Under the pieces are notes generated by a model that was not told the origin of the DNA, searched no databases, and saw only the letters and a list, made by a program, of their open reading frames with translations. The translations under genes were made by a program, and so were the position numbers. From assembly GCA_963669155.1 (NCBI GenBank), contig OZ022596.1, positions 5,909,082 to 5,973,081 on the forward strand: 64,000 nucleotides of DNA, read 5' to 3'. Below are positions 1-23,085 of the stretch, one piece after another. Numbering within the stretch: the stretch's first letter is position 1; every line of letters starts with the position of its first letter. Source of the DNA: Arbacia lixula (Eukaryota > Echinodermata > Echinoidea > Arbacioida > Arbaciidae).

Positions 1-3000
1 TTCATTTCTATTATAATAAGTGCCATCCGCATAAATACGATTCAGGTCTGGTGCTGACAAGTCCAATTCCCATGTTCTTCTAGTATAAGCCTGAGACGAA
101 GGCTACTGCAGGTATAGCTGTTTAGTACAGAGTTTGGACTAGTAATACCCACCATTATGGAACTTGGGCCATGTCGAAGGCAGAAATATATTCGCCATGG
201 ATAAGGTTAATTATGTGGTGTGTGTGAACTTTATTACGACAACTATTTGCCATACCTACGTCACAGGATTGATCTAACTTTTAACGAGAAACGTCGCTGT
301 AATTGAAACGCAGTTTACACAAAGTGGAAACTGTCGTTTGAACCACCGTGCCTTCTTCGAATTATTCTCACATTTGGCACGGCATTTATTCTCCCCAAGG
401 AATACACTTCTTTTGATAAATTGTCCCGCCGAATTGCAAGCCAAGTTCAGCGACACGAGTTCACGGAATTGTGTCGTATTTTGCACGCAGTACGAAGGTA
501 GCAGTGTTGAGATAGAGAAGGGGAGATGGCTCAGTGAAAAAGTTTGCTCGTAGATGGCGCTATTTCAATAGCGGTGTAGTGAGTCGTAATAGAGTTGTAC
601 CGAAATGGTGTCGTCATGTTCATTGTTCTGTCCTATTCTGGTTCTGAACAACATCACTCAAGTGAGACTTTGACTGGTTCAACAGTGTGTGGGGGATTGT
701 GTTGCACTTTCATGTACTCTCTGTGTATTTGTCATTCCGAAATCGACATCTACATGGAAGTCGAGTTCTATAATGCTTCGTAGATGTGGGATTTCCTAAC
801 CCCAAACTCTGTAGTAAGTAAGTCTCGGTGTAGTAGACTAATTTCTGTCGTGTTTATCCCTGGCTCACCCGTACCGCAAGGGATAGAAGAGAATTAGTCT
901 TATTAGAACTAGGCCCGAATGTGTATGTATGGTAGCTTGGATTTGAAATGCCAAACACCCTGGATGTCTGATTATCTGCATCGTATCAGATAAGACAACA
1001 TTATGAAATCATGTTTTAGGTGTAGAAGTCTCACATTTAAGATGTCTCAGAATGTGTTGTATTAATGTATCACAACATTCTTTTAAGACTACTATAGTGA
1101 GGTAAAGATATTAGACTCACGAGTGTGAATATCTAATCGAAATGTAACGAAATAGATCGATGACACATACAACGTAATTTAAATATAAATTAATTTGGTG
1201 AAAAATACGGAATACAACATAACATTAAATTACTTAACTTGTGTCGCACATCAATATGTCAGCTATGTGGTCGAGCCTTTATACTCCTACACTCACGAAA
1301 TAGAGCTCATAACCTATGATATCTCTTCAGTTAAAATAGAAATCAGCCGGGCTTAGCCTGTGTTAAAAAACAAAAACAACACGTTGATCTGAAAAGTACT
1401 ACAACAACAAAATTACCAAGATCTTGTTTTGTGTGTAAGTGAAAGGATGCTAATACCAATAGTGAAACAGATAACTGATGAGTTTTATATGTAACGTTCA
1501 AATTCTAAGCAGTCTATATATTTATAGTGATACGGGATTTAAGTTTGGTACATGAGAGGCAACGAACCTTGTGTGCACTTTAAGAATCATTCCCCCCTCG
1601 TATTCCCCTTCCTTTGTTAACGAGTATTCATATGAATTGCATGTAAGTAAAAACGAATATGAAAGCTAGCTTATCCGAGCAGGGCACGAATTGATATTCA
1701 GTTGCGCTTTCTCGGCATAGATTGCACTGTATTTGTACTTAGTATTTTTTATCATAACCATGTACTAATATCTGCAAGCTTGTACATCTATCGTAATTGC
1801 TGTATTTTGTGTAAATACAAATAATCCATTTTGTGCCGAAGTGATTTCAAAATAGCTGGTGGAAAAGGAGATGAGAGAAGGAGAAGAGAAGTTTGTGTTT
1901 ATTATGAGTGTGGTGAAACCGCACGATTTTTTTCGCTATGTTGTATGTTTGTTTGATAACGTGTTGTGTCTTTAAGAAAAACAAATCAATTCTAGATATT
2001 GCATATCTTAAGTGTGAGTGAAGATTTTCCTTTCAATCACATCACGCAATGTTCAAAGACCGTTTAAAATACCAGTACAATGATTACTGTAAGTGAGTCT
2101 ACCACCTAAAGTGAATAATCAAAATGGAAACCGATGGATCAATAATTATATGGAGTATTCCGATACCCTGTGAATATCCGATGGAATATTCGGATAGCCA
2201 TAAATCGACCATACATTGAGATACGCGATTTGTTCTCGTAATTTGTTTGAGTGTACGGATATTCGATTGAATGTATGAAAATTGGATTGATTTACACGGA
2301 TATCCGAAAGATCGAATGGATATTGAAAAATGTTTTGATGGGTACTTTCCGGATACTTGACGTTGTTAGGTAGCCGCATATCGCTTATTTAGGTGTGTTT
2401 TTTCAGAACAAAAGTAATGTCATTTTCCGAAGGATCTTTTTCAATAGTTTTTTAACGAATTGTCTCCGATTGGTCGACTTTGCTGGACGAATCAAGTAAA
2501 AAATAAAAACAACAACATTAACACCTAAACATCCTTGTTTGGTAGAACAAATTTGACTTCGTCATGGAAACAAACCAAATTTCTTTTAAAAAAATGATTT
2601 ATTTTGCCTCGTAAACCATAATTTCGTAAATCATCGAAGGGCCACGTATTCAGGTTATGTATTCATATTCATAATTAACTGATGCAATAAGTGTGTAATT
2701 CAAGCGAATCAATTTTATATAATGCGCTATATCCCTCTCGACACTTTTGTTGCACGAAGATCCAGCGAAGGCGATCGAGAGTACAAGAACGTTACCGATG
2801 AGGGGGTAGTTTCTTAAGACTAGTACTGGTGGCGGTAGAAAATCTTCTTATTCTCATGTGGATATTTATAGTGCCACGTAGATGCATATATATTGTTTAT
2901 CATCATCGCAACACGGATTCAAGAATGGAATAATTTGGGTTTGTATTCTAGGAAACTGATATGTTTGGCTGATGTTATGCGTGTCCTTTTAGAAATAGTT

Positions 3001-3080
3001 GTAAATAGCGAATACTTACATAATAAAATACAAACATAAAATGAATAATACAAAGTGTGGATATTATTTCATTGTTAGTC
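1..3080. other. Intergenic, no gene recognised
   Basis: AT-rich sequence with only short open frames on both strands; none has recognisable domains or good exon boundaries. A cluster of GGATATTCG/CGGATATCC-like words lies at about 2145-2360 and makes a small degenerate repeat patch. I see nothing else that I can name. Confidence 0.5.
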
Positions 3081-3084
3081 AGGG

Positions 3085-4150
3085 TTGGTGGTGACGATGA
3101 TAGTGATGCCAATGGATGTGGTGATTATGATATCGATGGTAGTGGTGGTGCTGGTTATGGTAATGGTGATAGTGGTGGTAATGGTAATAGTGATAGTGGT
3201 GGTAATGGTAATGGTGATAGTGGTGGTCGTAGTGATAGTGGTGGTGGTAGTGGTGATGGTAATGATGGTAAAGGTGATTGTGGCGGTGATGGTGGTGATG
3301 TTGATAGGGATGATCGAGGTGGTGGTGGCGGATACGGAGATGATGACGATGGTAATGATGGTGGTGGTGGTGTTGGTGGTGAAAGTAGCAATGACGGTGA
3401 TGATGATGGTGGTGGTAATGATGGTGGTGGTGATGGTGGTGGTGGTGATGGTGGTGGTGGTGGTGGTGGTGATGGTGGTGATAGTAGTCATGATGGTGAT
3501 GATGACGGTGGTGGTGATGGTGGTTGTGGTGGTGGTGATGGTGTTGGTGATGGTGGTGATAGTAGTAATGACGGTGATGACGATGGTGATTGTGGTGATG
3601 GTGTTGGTGATGGTGGTGATAGTAGTAATGACGGTGATGACGATGGTGATTGTGGTGATGGTGGTGGTGATGGTGGTGATAGTAGTAATGACGGTGATGA
3701 TGGTGGTGGTGGTGATGGTGGTTGTGGTGGTGGTGGTGGTGGTGGTGATGGTGGTGATAGTAGTAATGGCGGTGATGACAATAGTGATGGTGGTGGTGAT
3801 GGTGCTCATAGCAGTAATGACGGTGATGATGGTGGTGGGGTTGATGGTGGTGGTAATGGTGGTGATAGCAGCAATGGCGGTAATAATGATAGCGGTGGTG
3901 GTGATGGTGGTGGTGATGGTGGTGATAGTAGTAATGAGGATGATGACGATGGTGGTGGTGGTGATGGTGTTGGTGATGGTGGTAATAGTAGTAATGACTG
4001 TGATGATGATGGTGGTGGTGATGGTGGTGGTGATGGTGTTGGTGATGCTGATAGTAGTAATGACGATGATGATGGTGGTGGTGGTGATGGTGATGGTGAT
4101 GGTGGTGATAGTAGTGTTGATGGTGATGATGATGATGGTGAGAATGTTGC
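3085..4150. repeat. GGT/GAT-rich minisatellite
   Basis: About 1.07 kb built from GGTGGTGAT-type triplets with AGTAGTAATGAC interruptions. A higher-order unit of about 60 bp is nearly exact at 3541-3600 and 3601-3660. Because the period is a multiple of three and stops are rare in the repeat, long frames stay open on both strands: Gly/Asp-rich and Val/Met-rich forward, His-rich, Thr/Ile-rich and Pro/Ser-rich reverse. These are composition artefacts and I do not call a protein. Confidence 0.85.
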
Positions 4151-4452
4151 TGGTTGTGAAAGTTGGAGAAAAAGATACTGATGGTTACGTGACGATGTCG
4201 ATAGTATACGCTTAATCTGCACACCAAACAAAGACCCAACGGCGCCTTTAGAAATAAGACTACAGAATGACTTCCGATTAACTTACTATCTATTTCATAT
4301 CGAGTATTCATTTGCGGACACAACAGTTGACGTGGGTTTCTTCAAACAAACAACTCATATCAAGTTGAACAGATGTAGTATTCCCAGAGCAATATCCACG
4401 TCAAAACGATTACTTGTATAACATCCTGACATGATTATATATGCCGACTAAC

Positions 4453-4453
<1 letters not shown>

Positions 4454-4483
<30 letters not shown>

Positions 4484-4673
4484 AAGAAGAAGAAGAAGAA
4501 GAAGAAGAAGAAGAAGAAGAAGAAGAAGAAGAAGAAGAAGAAGAAGAAGAAGAAGAAGAAGAAGAAGAAGAAGAAGAAGAAGAAGAAGAAGAAGAAGAAG
4601 AAGAAGAAGAAGAAGAAGAAGAAGAAGAAGAAGAAGAAGAAGAAGAAGAAAAAGAAGAAGAAGAAGAAGAAAA
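4454..4673. repeat. (GAA)n triplet tract, about 220 bp
   Basis: An almost pure AAG/GAA repeat of roughly 70 units with one or two A insertions near its right end. Long GAA.TTC tracts are known to form intramolecular triplexes. It lies about 0.75 kb upstream of the candidate promoter of the subtilase gene. Confidence 0.95.
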
Positions 4674-4679
4674 GTGACC

Positions 4680-5190
4680 CCTTCTTGTTTCCGGGGTAGC
4701 ATGTGAGACAAGCTTATGATATCAATAACCATTTCGGTAAACTATTTTCATCTGTCATCATAAAGTCATTCATAATCACGTTTAACACATGTTTATGACA
4801 AAACATAGACCTTTGAGTATAGACCTTTATCAGTACAGCGCTACGTATGCCAGGCTTGTGTTTAGCTCGGCTACACACACAAATTCATGTAGACAGGCTT
4901 TGAGATTGCTGGACATGCCTAATCCAACTTGAAAAAATGGAATCTAGTATTCATTATGCACATAAAACTAGTCACTAGTCATGCTGGTCTCCTTTCCCCA
5001 AGTGTCCCCGATTGGTCGAGCCTGAATGAAAAATCGAAAGTAATGTATTTACTGCAGCCGCACCCGTTCTTTTCAATACTTTGGTTTAAAAATGCCCAAT
5101 AGCCTGGAAGCTAGACTATCATTGGGACTCTATTTGACAACTATGCTCTAAGCAAATATTTACTGATATAACCCTATTAACCATGCAATA
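4680..5190. other. Upstream region of the subtilase gene
   Basis: Unique-looking sequence between the GAA tract and the candidate promoter. I see no open frame or repeat I can name. Confidence 0.4.
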
Positions 5191-5200
5191 GTTTGCGTAA

Positions 5201-5236
5201 TATAAACGACACACGCGGTCTTAATTACCATCAGTC
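5201..5236 (+). promoter_or_regulatory. Candidate TATA/Inr core promoter
   Basis: TATAAA at 5201-5206 is followed at normal spacing by an initiator-like TCAGTCT at 5231-5237, whose A (5233) lies 32 bp from the start of the TATA box. A GTAAGT donor at 5301 would end a short untranslated exon. This is inferred from spacing and splice sites only; there is no transcript evidence. Confidence 0.4.
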
Positions 5237-5300
5237 TTTCATTAGACAGTCCAGCTGGGGTTAACCAACGACGTCTTTCTTCTTTCGCGCTTTTTACCCG
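5233..5300 (+). other. Possible 5' untranslated exon of the subtilase gene
   Basis: Runs from the candidate start site to a consensus donor (ACCCG|GTAAGT, donor at 5301). It could splice to the acceptor TATAG at 5901-5905, just 7 bp before the ATG at 5913. No ATG occurs in this stretch, as expected for a leader exon. Inference only. Confidence 0.35.
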
Positions 5301-5912
5301 GTAAGTCCGAAGCAAAGATAAATGTGCACAAATTTCGGTTTTTTATCCCCTTGTATTATTTTTTTAGCCAGACTTAAGTGATCGCGCATATTCGCGTGAA
5401 AAGGCGATGCATTCTACTTGTACGTCTACTCAAATGGTTGTTTGATTCGATTTTTGTTTCTTTTGTGAGTAATTTCGATTCGAATATAATCGTTAGACAT
5501 ACATCCATAAGAAGGGATAACGTGACAAATAAACGAAGAACAAGTCGGAAGGAATATACGGAACAGGAGCGAGTCGAACATGCGAAAGAACAACCAATGA
5601 CTTTGATGGCCCAGGCATGTTTCCTTCGAACAGTGTTTGAATAAATGAAATAAAATAAATCTACTGTTTACTGAAGCTACTAGATAAGCATGCCTGATTT
5701 AGCATGACTGGTTTGTGAAAAAGCACAATAATAGGTTACAAATATATGTACCAAAGTGTGACTATCATATTAACTTTATGCCTGGTCTCTTTTCTAGTTA
5801 TATGTTGGAGAGTAATTGTTGATGGGAAGGTGGCATTAATGCCATTAACAAATTTAACCTGTTTTGTTCATATTATGTCTCAAATAATTCATTTTTGGAA
5901 TATAGCTAGACC

Positions 5913-17406
<11,494 letters not shown>

Positions 17407-18330
17407 ATTCCGAAGCCCTCTGAATGGAAGGCGAATCATACCGAATGAACTCAAATCACCCCGAATGGAAATCTGATTCATAGATGTTCAACCTGAGTAT
17501 AATCCAACCATCCCGAACTGATCTACTCAAAGTCTGCTAATTCATTTTAAATCTAATATGAATGAAAGTCTCTCACAACATCCCCCCCCCAAAAAAAAAC
17601 AACAACAACAACAGCAGTCTTCCCGTACTTGACCCGAAGTTCTCCGAAGTATCCTAACCCAGCATGAGTCTTTATGAGATTAACCATCCCGAAGACCGTC
17701 CGAAGTACTCCGAACTAAAGCAAATCGTCCTAAAGCCAAGTCCTGTAATGTTCAGAACAACTCTGAAATACGTTGAATTTTACCCGATCTGAACCGAAAG
17801 TAACTCTAACATGTCAGCGTATCCTTACCCGAGCCTGTATTTCAACAATCCGATCTGTTCCGATGTTCACATTTGGGGCAACTCATCCGGAACCTACCTC
17901 CGAACTGTGACGTATATGAAACCATAACCATAAACCATAAACAGGACTTAGAATCATGCATATTCTTTCCATGAAAATGACGTCACCAAGTTATATTCTG
18001 GCGACATTAATCCCCCATTCAACGTAAATCATAACAATACACCCATATACTGTATATATATGAGTAATTCTATTATCACTAAGTCCATTTTGGAGCCTTG
18101 CGTGTCCCATTTACATTTACATCTATCTAGGCTAGTTTAGGATATAAGTACCATTGCATCGTTCTCTGCATACTCGAAATTAGGCTATGCATCAGTATAG
18201 AACAAATATCATCAGTTAACGTCGTCCTACTCACACCGCTGATGATGAGAACAAAGCATTTCAGCGGAAATTTGTTCGGAGGCGTAACCTATACAATGAC
18301 AGACATTCCAAATAAAACCGTGAAAATGAT
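17407..18330 (+). terminator. 3' UTR and polyadenylation signal of the subtilase gene
   Basis: The first good AATAAA after the stop is at 18311-18316, about 0.9 kb downstream. The first 500 bp of the trailer is rich in CCGAA words (about 11, often TCCGAA or CCCGAA), suggesting a decayed short tandem repeat. The cleavage site is not determined. Confidence 0.5.
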
Positions 18331-18487
18331 GAAATAATAGTTTTACTCCCTTTCCGTGCGTCAATTTTTGGGGTTTGTTCGCTTGGCATAATGCCATAGA
18401 AAGATGGTATCGAAGCCTCGTAAACTAGGGGAGAGAAGGTGAGATTGGTGGAATGAAGGAGTAATAGAAAAAACGGAGAAAGAGAAC

Positions 18488-18533
<46 letters not shown>

Positions 18534-18641
18534 CAAACAGACACAGGGCGTGAGAGCGAGAAAGAGAGAAAAAAAGATAAGAGGGAGGTGTACAATGGAA
18601 AATCAAGATAGAGCAGTTAACAACGAAGAAGATGTTAGGGG

Positions 18642-18691
<50 letters not shown>

Positions 18692-18710
18692 TGTGTGTGC
18701 GCGCGCGCGC

Positions 18711-18746
<36 letters not shown>

Positions 18747-18868
18747 GTGTGGGAACGAGAGAGAGATATAAAAAGAGAGAAAGAGAGAGAGAGAGACAGA
18801 GAGAGACAGAGAGAAAGAGAGAGACAGATAGAGAGAGAAAGACAGATCGAGTAGGAGATGGAGCAGGG

Positions 18869-18921
<53 letters not shown>

Positions 18922-18960
18922 GGGAGAGAGAGAGGGGGGGGGGAGAAAGAGAGAGGGAGA
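18488..18960. repeat. (GA)n and (GT)n microsatellite cluster
   Basis: GA runs at about 18488-18530, 18645-18690 and 18770-18920, a GT run at 18690-18750 and G runs at 18911-18950. Open frames through it are artefacts. Confidence 0.92.
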
Positions 18961-20610
18961 GAATGGGGTTGAAGGGAAATGATAAGGGAGTCAACATATC
19001 AATATATTACTCATAAAGCAAATAATTAATATCAAATATAAGAACATGTCTGCAACGACAAGACTACAACCAGGGAGTGGAAAAGTAAATTGAATGAACA
19101 CTGTGGAATGCTAGCTTTGAATACCTGTCTCTATTGTTCTGTACTATTATCGCTGTAGTGATCGCTGAATCGTTTATTTGTTTATTCCACGCCTTTTAGA
19201 GTCATAAATATGTGTGTAATGGACGTGAAATACAATTTTCGGAAGCAAGCTTGTATGCAAGCGCACAACCATTACATCTAATTTTCATGTAGCACCGCCG
19301 ACAAGTTAAAATATTGCATGGTGGTACCTATGTAGGATGCATGGATGGAGGAAAGTTGTCTATTCGAAGCGGAAAGGTATTATACGTTTCTTTAAACATG
19401 TTCGCCATACTTACGACATGTAACAGCTCTAAAGCAAGTACACATTTTTTGTTTGAGGGAAAATTTAAGATGAGTAGTTATTAAATGTAATGATAGTATA
19501 TGAAACTTAATACAACATGCGTATCGCCACTTATATACACAAACACTCGCACACGCATACGTATTTTTTTTTTATAATATAACATACCAGTTGATGAAGA
19601 CGGCGAAATTCTTCCCATATATTAATATAAATAATTAAATATATAGAACATATATAATTATATATACATATATATAATATTATATAAACACTATTCATAC
19701 ACATCCTTTCTATCTCTATCGAGTTTTTTTATTTTATCGACCCTTCTCTCTCTCTCTCTTTACCTCACATGCACACACCACACCACACTCAAACACAGTA
19801 AACACTAGTATACCGGGCGGGACACGCTTGGTTTACATAAAATCTCTTCACAAAAGACGGACAGAAGAAGAAGAAGAGATTTAGACTTTTCACAAGTGTA
19901 CGCCCCACATAACAGGTCCGTTGTGTATAGGTGCGAGTATTGGTTTGTGTGTGCGCGCGGGGTTGTGTGTTTGAAGGAGCGCAAGAACGCACTAATGCGT
20001 GGCGGGTGCGCCCAAAACAGGTACAGTACAATACACGGGTTTGGGGCGCCTTAAGTATACACACATAAACCCGTTTGTACAGTGCTGGTATGTCGAATTT
20101 GGGCGTGTATCAGTCTGTACAATAGTGGATCATTGTAATACGTCTAGTCATAAAGTTATTGCATATTCTTGCTCGTTCCTTCGTCAACGATCTACAACAC
20201 ACTGCACTCGCAGACATCGTCAGAATACTCAACCATACTGCATATTGCTATTGTCACCAGCGTAATTTCTTCACACAGGTAAGTTAGAGAAATTTTCATA
20301 ACTTTGAGAACTGTTTCGAACACTTTTTCGTTAAAGTTCCGTTGAAATTTAATGTATTTGAAATAGAAAGAATATACCACGCCTATTGATTTAGACGTGA
20401 CTCATAAATTCCACACATATGCCGCGCCCATTACAGGCGTAATGCGCTCTCACTTCAAATAAAATGCGTGATAAATTGCATTTCAAGAGAGAGTGAAATT
20501 TGGCTATTTCAACTATCCATAATTGGATCGCGCTTGCCCAAGTAATATAGACCTACACAAGTCATGTCATATATAGCAACGTTTACTACGGAACAAACAG
20601 TTTTTATACA
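18961..20610. other. Intergenic DNA between the subtilase gene and the LTR element
   Basis: AT-rich sequence with a T run and TA-type repeats at about 19568-19690 and a small CT run at 19745-19760. No coding exon is recognised. Confidence 0.5.
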
Positions 20611-20615
20611 TTTTC

Positions 20616-21517
20616 TGTGGCGTACAACTCCCCGACACCATTGACGACAAAACTAGCCAAACCATGAGAGATACCTTGCATCAGTGCAACAGGTTCAGTC
20701 TGCAATTTAATGTAAACAATAAAGACTTATTTAGTCACACATGTCTGAATCTTATAACTGCTCACATGTATCATAAAAATAATTGTTTCCTTCCAAATAG
20801 AAGTGAATATTACGTCGGTAAAGATACCATATACAGTTGCATTAATCTGCATGTATTTCCTTTCAATACAGCAATTGTTTAAGCCAGTATAAATTGTCAA
20901 GGTTTTGTTCTACAACATTTTCAGGAGTTATTTCAAGCCCTGAAATACTTAAATAAACCTTCTCTTTCATTGTTCTTTAATCTCATATGAACTGAATAAA
21001 CTGTATTCTAAATCTCTACAGGTAATATAGCCTTCATAGTTATAAACTGACAATAATGGAATCTTGAAGGATAAATCTCCCATTTTCATAGCAGCGCCAT
21101 ACGGCACCGTTTCCTAATGTGCAATAGCGCACTCTACGGCGACGCCTTAATAAACACGCCCACGATAACACATGTAATACACATTGTACATAGCGTGCGG
21201 CATTCACATTCATTTTCACCAACATGATACTACAATTTGGCATCACAAATTATCATTCTTATAACTCATGACATTCCAAGCAAATTGGTTATAATGACAG
21301 ATAAACTATTTAGCTTCAAGGTTAAATGATCATTTACTCACATCATTGGGCTTGTATACAAAAATTAGACGAAAATCAATGGCATCTTCGGGCAAAGAAA
21401 TCTTCCTAACACCGGAAAATTAGCATCACATTGTTACAGCGCCCTCAACTGGTCACACTAACATTTTGCTTTTAAATCACCGCTTGTGACGTCAGTCTCA
21501 ACATTATACACCCGACA
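20616..21517 (-). repeat. 3' LTR of the BEL/Pao element
   Basis: 902 bp direct repeat, offset exactly 7980 bp from its partner. Read on the + strand it begins TGTGGCGTACAACTCC and ends ACACCCGACA. Flanked on its outer side by the TTTTC target duplication. Confidence 0.95.
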
Positions 21518-23085
21518 TCCCGGTCCCCTTAAATGAGAAGCTATACTGAGCATTTAACCAAAACAAACTAACACCATTTTACAAATAGCATCTTACTTCT
21601 AGGAAGTTCCTTTAAGCATAACAGCTGCTAATTAATTTACATAAATCATTTGAGTATTTCTACATGTACAACGTATTTCATACAAAAAATCAATGATTTT
21701 CTAATCAAACACAGAATGAAAATTCCAAACATTTTCATTGTAAATATTCAATAGCCTTCACTTCAACTGGGTAACAATATGCAATGGAAGAGAAATATAA
21801 CTACAAGTTTACACCTTAGTTACCAAGGTTACAAAAGTGAATCATTACTTCTTACTACTTAGTAAGTTGGCTTTTCCACAAATAACCTCTTCCAATATTT
21901 AGCTGAGTTAACACTTGAAATACTGTAACCATGACAACCAAGTAATGTTCATATTCATGAATAAAATCATTGCCCAAAAGACAGTGTAGCATAAAAGGAA
22001 TTACCGTATGTACTTCATAAACACAACGTAATTCTATGGTATTCATGTTTCATATCCAATAATCTTCAATGGTCTTCTTGTCTTGTTTCAATTTCTGTTT
22101 GTTTCACCTTAACATCTTTTCGAATGCTTCTCTTACTACATATTAAGCTCTCATATCTTTAACATTGAGAATGGTAAATTAATCAATACTTCTATGTCTT
22201 TAGTTCTCAAAACTGATACATGTACCAATAATACATCCTCTGTGTTATTTTAGCACTATGCTATACTACATTCCCTTCTAACATGACAGAGTCACATTTC
22301 ATGTAGGTAAACATTAGATAATTAACCAAGTTTTCAATTCAATTCTGAGAATCAAAATTACATATTCAATGTTGTACTGTCGAACCTCGATATAAAGAGC
22401 ACTGAGCACTAACATTCCTTGGACCCAAGGACCTCGTTATAGGAGGTTCCACATGAAATACATGTATTCAGAATAAAGCAACAACAACAAAATGTATAAA
22501 TTTCACAAGAAAATTTAAACTTGATCACAGAAGGTGACATTTCAGGCATCAAATATCCAATTAATTACCTTGTGATATTTAAGGCACAAAATGTCAACCC
22601 TCAACATGATCAAACTTTCTTTCAGCCTTTGAGTCCTTCAAATAAAGTTCTTCAGTTCCTGGATTCTTCGAGTCCTTATAATAAAGTTCTTAAGTTCCTT
22701 GATTCCTTCTTCAAATTAGTGCGTCCTTTGGCTGGAAGGCGTCTAATTACAGGTAATTTAAGAAATGTCGCGAATAACTTTCTTCAATGAGCCTGTCTGC
22801 AAATATGTCCATATTGTCGTCTTCGTACGCGAAGTCCTGTATTCATCAACGCAAATAATCATTTCACTTATAAGACGCGATAAAAGGCAGATGAACGATT
22901 AATATCATCTTGTTGTCTTGATATGCGAAGTTCTGTGTTCATCATCGACGCAATTAATCATTTAACTTGGAAAGACGCGATAAAGGCAAACAAGCGATTA
23001 ACATTGGTATCCTAATATCTATTTGATATTTCCTTGCACTCAAACAATAAGCTGGCTTTCTCTTCATCAATTTCTTCAAAGAAAT
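21518..23085 (-). other. 3' untranslated region of the BEL/Pao element
   Basis: About 1.57 kb between the end of the coding region and the 3' LTR. AT-rich, with a short repeated word (TCCTT..AATAAAGTTCTT..AGTTCCT) around 22630-22710. Small open frames here show no recognised domain. Confidence 0.75.

Noticed and set aside
3057-4323. Long frames (374-414 codons) rich in Gly/Asp, Val/Met or His
   Set aside because: They are products of the GGT/GAT repeat, are open on both strands at once, and have no start context or flanking exons.
4448-4732. Poly-Leu frame on the minus strand
   Set aside because: A direct translation of the (GAA)n tract.
22521-22790. 89-codon forward frame inside the BEL/Pao element
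   Set aside because: Antisense to the element, no domain; chance frame in the 3' noncoding part.
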